Assembly: GCF_013074385.2 (NCBI RefSeq)
Contig: NZ_JABEYA020000005.1
Coordinates: forward strand, 1-64,000
Origin: Vibrio ostreicida
GTDB lineage: Bacteria > Pseudomonadota > Gammaproteobacteria > Enterobacterales > Vibrionaceae
Reading direction: 5' to 3'
DNA: 64,000 nucleotides
The notes under the pieces are model-generated. The model had not been told where the DNA came from and did not search any database. It was given only the letters and a program-made list of their open reading frames with translations. Position numbers and translations under genes: made by a program. This document shows, piece after piece, positions 61,010 through 64,000 of the stretch; the stretch's first letter is position 1, and each line of letters begins with the position of its first letter.

Positions 61010-62254
61010 TTAGCCTGACTGAGATCGGGTGTGTTTAACTTTACCTTGGAACTGCTTGATGCTGTTTTTGTTGTTGGTTCTACGGTTGGCTTTTTTATCT
61101 CGTGGCGCGCGTTTACTCTCGCCTGACGACGGTTTGTCAGTGACAGGGAAGTCATCAAGTTCCTGAAGTGGCAGCGCACGTTGTGTGAGCTCTCGAATGG
61201 CGGAGAGTGTCTCTACTTCGCTGTGACATACGAGCGAGATGGCTGAACCGGATTGACCCGCTCTTGCGGTGCGGCCAACACGATGTATGTAGACTTCGGC
61301 ATGCGAGGGCAGTTCAAAGTTAATCACGAGCGGTAATTGTTCGATGTGTATCCCTCGGGCTAACAGATCAGTAGCAATAAGCACTTTGGTTTCACCCTGT
61401 TTAAACCGTTCTAACGTTTTTTGACGTTCGGCTTGTGGTTTGTTTCCGTGTAGAGCACTGGAAGATATCCCTGCTTTGTTCAGTTTTTTTGTTAACCCAT
61501 CAGCATTCTCTTTTGCGCCAATAAATACCAATACTTGTGGCCACTGATGTTGATCAATAAGCGCGATCAGCGCTTTGGTTTTACTGCCTTTGTTGACCAA
61601 ATAAAGTTGTTCTTGGACGTGCTGGCTAGTGCTATTTTCTTGATGAGCTGCGACTTGTGTCGGTGAGTTCATCAACTGTGTGGCTTTGTGTTTCAGTTCA
61701 TCAGAAAAGGTTGCAGAAAACATCGCAGTGTGACGCTGGCCAGACGTCAGTTTGGTAATACGTTGCACGTCGGGCCAAAAGCCCATGTCGAGCAATCGGT
61801 CGGCTTCATCCAAAATGAGATAGTCTACACTTTTTAGGTCTAACGCCCCGTCGTTGACAAGATCCAACAGGCGCCCCGTCGTGGCGACGAGAATATGAGG
61901 ATTTTGTGCGAGTATTTCTTGTTGCTGGTGTTTCTCAACACCTCCGCAAATACTCGCTGCGTGTAGGTTTAATGATTGACTAACCTGATTGATGGCGTCA
62001 GTCACTTGAGTTGCTAATTCACGAGTCGGCACCAAAATTAACCCTTTCAATGGGGTCGTGCTCGCATGCATGTGTTCAAGCATGGGTAGGCTGTAAGCCA
62101 AAGTTTTGCCACTGCCCGTGTTCGCCAATCCGAGTAAGTCTTTTTTGGCCAACATAACAGGGATGGCAAGCGATTGGATTTCTGTCGGGTTTTGAATGTC
62201 ATTGGGCAGAGCGTTAATAAGTGCAGCGCTTAATGAAAGTGAAGAAAAGGGCAT
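61010..62254 (-). CDS. DEAD-box RNA helicase
   Basis: A 414-residue helicase. The Q motif is near residue 20 (NPTEIQSLAIP). Motif I is LANTGSGKT (usual AQTGSGKT), Ia PTRELATQV, II LDEADRL, III SATFSDE, IV VLVFIGAKENAD, V ATDLLARGIHI and VI YIHRVGRTARAGQSG. A basic tail (SKRAPRDKKANRRTNNKNS) follows, probably for RNA binding. It resembles RhlE-type helicases of gammaproteobacteria, but without the long glycine-rich tail. AAGG lies upstream of the start. A GGACAGGCAC copy sits in the promoter gap. Confidence 0.9.
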   Translation of the reverse strand: MPFSSLSLSAALINALPNDIQNPTEIQSLAIPVMLAKKDLLGLANTGSGKTLAYSLPMLEHMHASTTPLKGLILVPTRELATQVTDAINQVSQSLNLHAASICGGVEKHQQQEILAQNPHILVATTGRLLDLVNDGALDLKSVDYLILDEADRLLDMGFWPDVQRITKLTSGQRHTAMFSATFSDELKHKATQLMNSPTQVAAHQENSTSQHVQEQLYLVNKGSKTKALIALIDQHQWPQVLVFIGAKENADGLTKKLNKAGISSSALHGNKPQAERQKTLERFKQGETKVLIATDLLARGIHIEQLPLVINFELPSHAEVYIHRVGRTARAGQSGSAISLVCHSEVETLSAIRELTQRALPLQELDDFPVTDKPSSGESKRAPRDKKANRRTNNKNSIKQFQGKVKHTRSQSG

Positions 62255-62330
62255 GGATTTGGTACCTTAAGGCGTTGATTGATGAAGCATAGGGCCGGCT
62301 GATGTCTGTTGGCTCTGCGTGATGCAGCAC

Positions 62331-62346
62331 ACAAAAGGACAGGCAC
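62331..62346 (-). repeat. GGACAGGCAC dispersed repeat copy
   Basis: ACAAAAGGACAGGCAC, a single half-element about 80 bases upstream of the helicase start codon, possibly in its leader. Confidence 0.7.
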
Positions 62347-62630
62347 CTTATCACCCCTTATCGAAGTTGCAAAGGCAATCTGGTGTGGGCATGACCGCAC
62401 ACTGCATAAATTTTAGACATTAATCCACGTTATTTTTTATGACGAGGCGTCGTGAGGTGGCTTTTCGTAAAGTACACCCCATGTTATTTACGCTGGTGCT
62501 GATGGTAAGCATCATAATCGCAATGGATAATTTGAATGAGCGCGTAAGCATGGACACATTGCCGAGACTCGCCAGAAATATTCTCAAACGAGTTCGATGT
62601 GGGGCTCACTATGGAACCAATCTCAAAATA

Positions 62631-62656
62631 AAAAGGACGATGAATATCGTCCTTTT
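62631..62656. terminator. Bidirectional intrinsic terminator after the M3 peptidase gene
   Basis: AAAAGGACGAT and ATCGTCCTTTT pair around a four-base loop, giving U-runs in both directions. It ends the minus-strand M3 peptidase gene. Confidence 0.85.
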
Positions 62657-62692
62657 CGCGTTGATACGTTCAGTTAGCTTTTATTGCCTTAT

Positions 62693-64000
62693 TTATCGCC
62701 CGTACTGTTCAACAATAAAATCTTCAAAATCGTCACACATTTGGTTGTTCGATACATTATTGTTTGCCAACTCGGTCGGACCATCAACAATCGATATCTT
62801 TGCATTCAAATCCGCGACTTGAGTTCGTTGTCTAGAAGCCAGTTGTTTGATTTTCCTTTCTTCAATCGCCCATGCTTGCTCTGGTGATAAGTTACACTCG
62901 TCGGCAAGATATTTAGCGTTGAAGCCTTCTCCTGTCAGATTTTCTATTGTCTCGTTGTGGTTGATACTATTGCCTTTATGCCAATAGTGTTTTGCCAACA
63001 AAGGGCCAATTTCTGGGTTATCGGTTAAATAACCAAACTTGTCGGTGAAATACGCTCGCGTTTGATACACCGCCATATGCGCCAATAGGTAGCCTTGGTA
63101 TGCGCAGGATGCTTCATCCGATAGTAAATGTGGGATCGCCATCAGCGGGCGAGGGCTGCAAGCCAAGCCAAGAATCGTCTTTTCATTGCTGCGAGCAAGT
63201 GCCGTGATTTTCTCAGGTGTCAGGTCCTCATCAGCCAGTTCGTAAAGTGCTCGCTCAAAGTACGGAACCACAAGAATACTGCGCTCTTGATAAGCTCGGA
63301 ATGGTTGCTTGTTGTCGATGATGGCTTTAATCAATTCGTCTGGCACTGATTGGCCTTCGGAATTACATGCGTACTGTTTTAGCCAATCGGCGTCATTCAA
63401 TAAGCTGTCGCAGAACATAGACTGGGTTTCAGCATAAGCCATCGAAGTTGGCGCAAACTCTTGTGAGAAACAGGGCGCGTTCATTTTTACATTAGCGAAA
63501 TGCGCGGCGTGACCCCCTTCGTGAAACAGCGTGTTGATTCCATCATAACCACTGCCTATCTGATCAGGCTTAGCGTTACTGGTGAAGTTCACTTGCGCAG
63601 CAACCCACGCGCCTTGATCGTAAAAAGCAGGGATCGGCCCATGGCAGAAGCCATTAGGGTACTTGCCCTTGCGATCAAGTAAATCCAATTTCAACGTCGC
63701 TTGAGAATACTCGATGTTCAGGCGACCAAAAGATTCTACCCAACGCCTTAATGATTTTGAGAAGGGAACATAAGGGTCCAAGTCATTCATAACGTCACCA
63801 GCAAAAGAGTAGGTAAAGTTATGGGCTTCGAGCGCGCTTTGGCCTTTCTGCTTTGCTAAGTTCACCAAGCTTTTTTGATGGCTATCACGGGTACGAGCTT
63901 CGAAGTCATCCAGAATTGTAAACAGTTGCTCTGTGGTCATCTGTTCGGTTTTAACGACGGAATAATCAAAAAAGGTTTTGAAGCCAAGTGATTGCGCAAA
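62693..64000 (-). CDS. M3-family metallopeptidase (partial, runs off the window)
   Basis: The frame is open to the window edge, so the true start lies beyond 64000; an internal ATG at 63940 is not the start, because in-frame coding-like sequence (SLGFKTFFDYSVV) continues upstream. The 436 visible codons hold the thimet/oligoendopeptidase zinc motif HEGGHAAHF (about 63500-63526) and the following SMAYAETQSMFCDSLL with the third ligand Glu. The C-terminal active-site segment with Tyr (SCAYQGYLLAHMAVYQTRAYF) is present. It should cleave oligopeptides in the cytosol. Confidence 0.88.
   Translation of the reverse strand, partial: FAQSLGFKTFFDYSVVKTEQMTTEQLFTILDDFEARTRDSHQKSLVNLAKQKGQSALEAHNFTYSFAGDVMNDLDPYVPFSKSLRRWVESFGRLNIEYSQATLKLDLLDRKGKYPNGFCHGPIPAFYDQGAWVAAQVNFTSNAKPDQIGSGYDGINTLFHEGGHAAHFANVKMNAPCFSQEFAPTSMAYAETQSMFCDSLLNDADWLKQYACNSEGQSVPDELIKAIIDNKQPFRAYQERSILVVPYFERALYELADEDLTPEKITALARSNEKTILGLACSPRPLMAIPHLLSDEASCAYQGYLLAHMAVYQTRAYFTDKFGYLTDNPEIGPLLAKHYWHKGNSINHNETIENLTGEGFNAKYLADECNLSPEQAWAIEERKIKQLASRQRTQVADLNAKISIVDGPTELANNNVSNNQMCDDFEDFIVEQYGR

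Larger units (their letters stand above)
62255..62692. other. Gap between helicase and peptidase genes
   Basis: ACAAAAGGACAGGCAC (62331-62346) is a single dispersed-repeat copy upstream of the helicase. A bidirectional terminator lies at 62631-62656. A frame at 62439-62822 lies across the terminator and inside the peptidase gene and is rejected. Confidence 0.5.

Noticed and set aside
62439-62822. 127-codon plus-strand frame
   Set aside because: It crosses a strong terminator and then lies antisense inside the M3 peptidase gene.

Overview
The window reads as part of a Vibrionaceae chromosome, most likely a Vibrio and possibly its second replicon. Evidence: a ParDE module nearly the same as the Vibrio cholerae superintegron type, VCR-like attC sites, a diguanylate cyclase of the V. 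cholerae VCA0956 type, CheV, ppiC, and a 2-aminoethylphosphonate (AEP) cluster of Vibrio layout. No rRNA, tRNA, CRISPR array or prophage was recognised.

Layout. 0-31 kb is accessory-looking: many small regulators (LysR, AraC, Crp/Fnr), two orphan periplasmic solute-binding proteins, a lipase-like protein, methyltransferases, DMT and MFS transporters, several secreted or acidic unknowns, an AzlCD pair, a ParD-like/Map pair and a divergent subtilase. Intergenic gaps are long and carry copies of a short repeat with core GGACAGGCAC. 30.6-34.3 kb is a relict integron cassette cluster without an integrase. It has four leftward cassettes with attC sites and one rightward parDE cassette with half an attC, flanked by truncated IS10-group and IS3-family transposases. 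34.3-39 kb holds an iron-type alcohol dehydrogenase, an elbB copy broken by one stop codon, a LysR regulator, yjjG and a WYL regulator. 39.1-48.8 kb is a complete phosphonate divergon: phnW-pbfA-phnX leftward and phnS-phnT-phnUV-phnR-eamA rightward, with two PhnF-like operators between. 49-64 kb is more core-like: POT peptide transporter, M14 carboxypeptidase, sdaA, DHH phosphoesterase, diguanylate cyclase, CheV, ppiC, DEAD-box helicase and an M3 peptidase running off the window.

How genes work together. The phn divergon should import AEP and related phosphonates (PhnSTU). It would convert AEP to phosphonoacetaldehyde (PhnW) and 1-hydroxy-AEP to the same product (PbfA), then hydrolyse that to acetaldehyde and phosphate (PhnX), under PhnR control. 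The peptide transporter, carboxypeptidase and serine dehydratase fit peptide and amino-acid catabolism but are not one operon.

The most unusual signal is upstream of a second, divergent cysteinyl-tRNA synthetase (17.5-18.9 kb). A 29-codon hydrophobic leader ORF with adjacent Cys codons is followed by a possible antiterminator arm and an intrinsic terminator just before the synthetase start. This looks like cysteine-sensing transcription attenuation.
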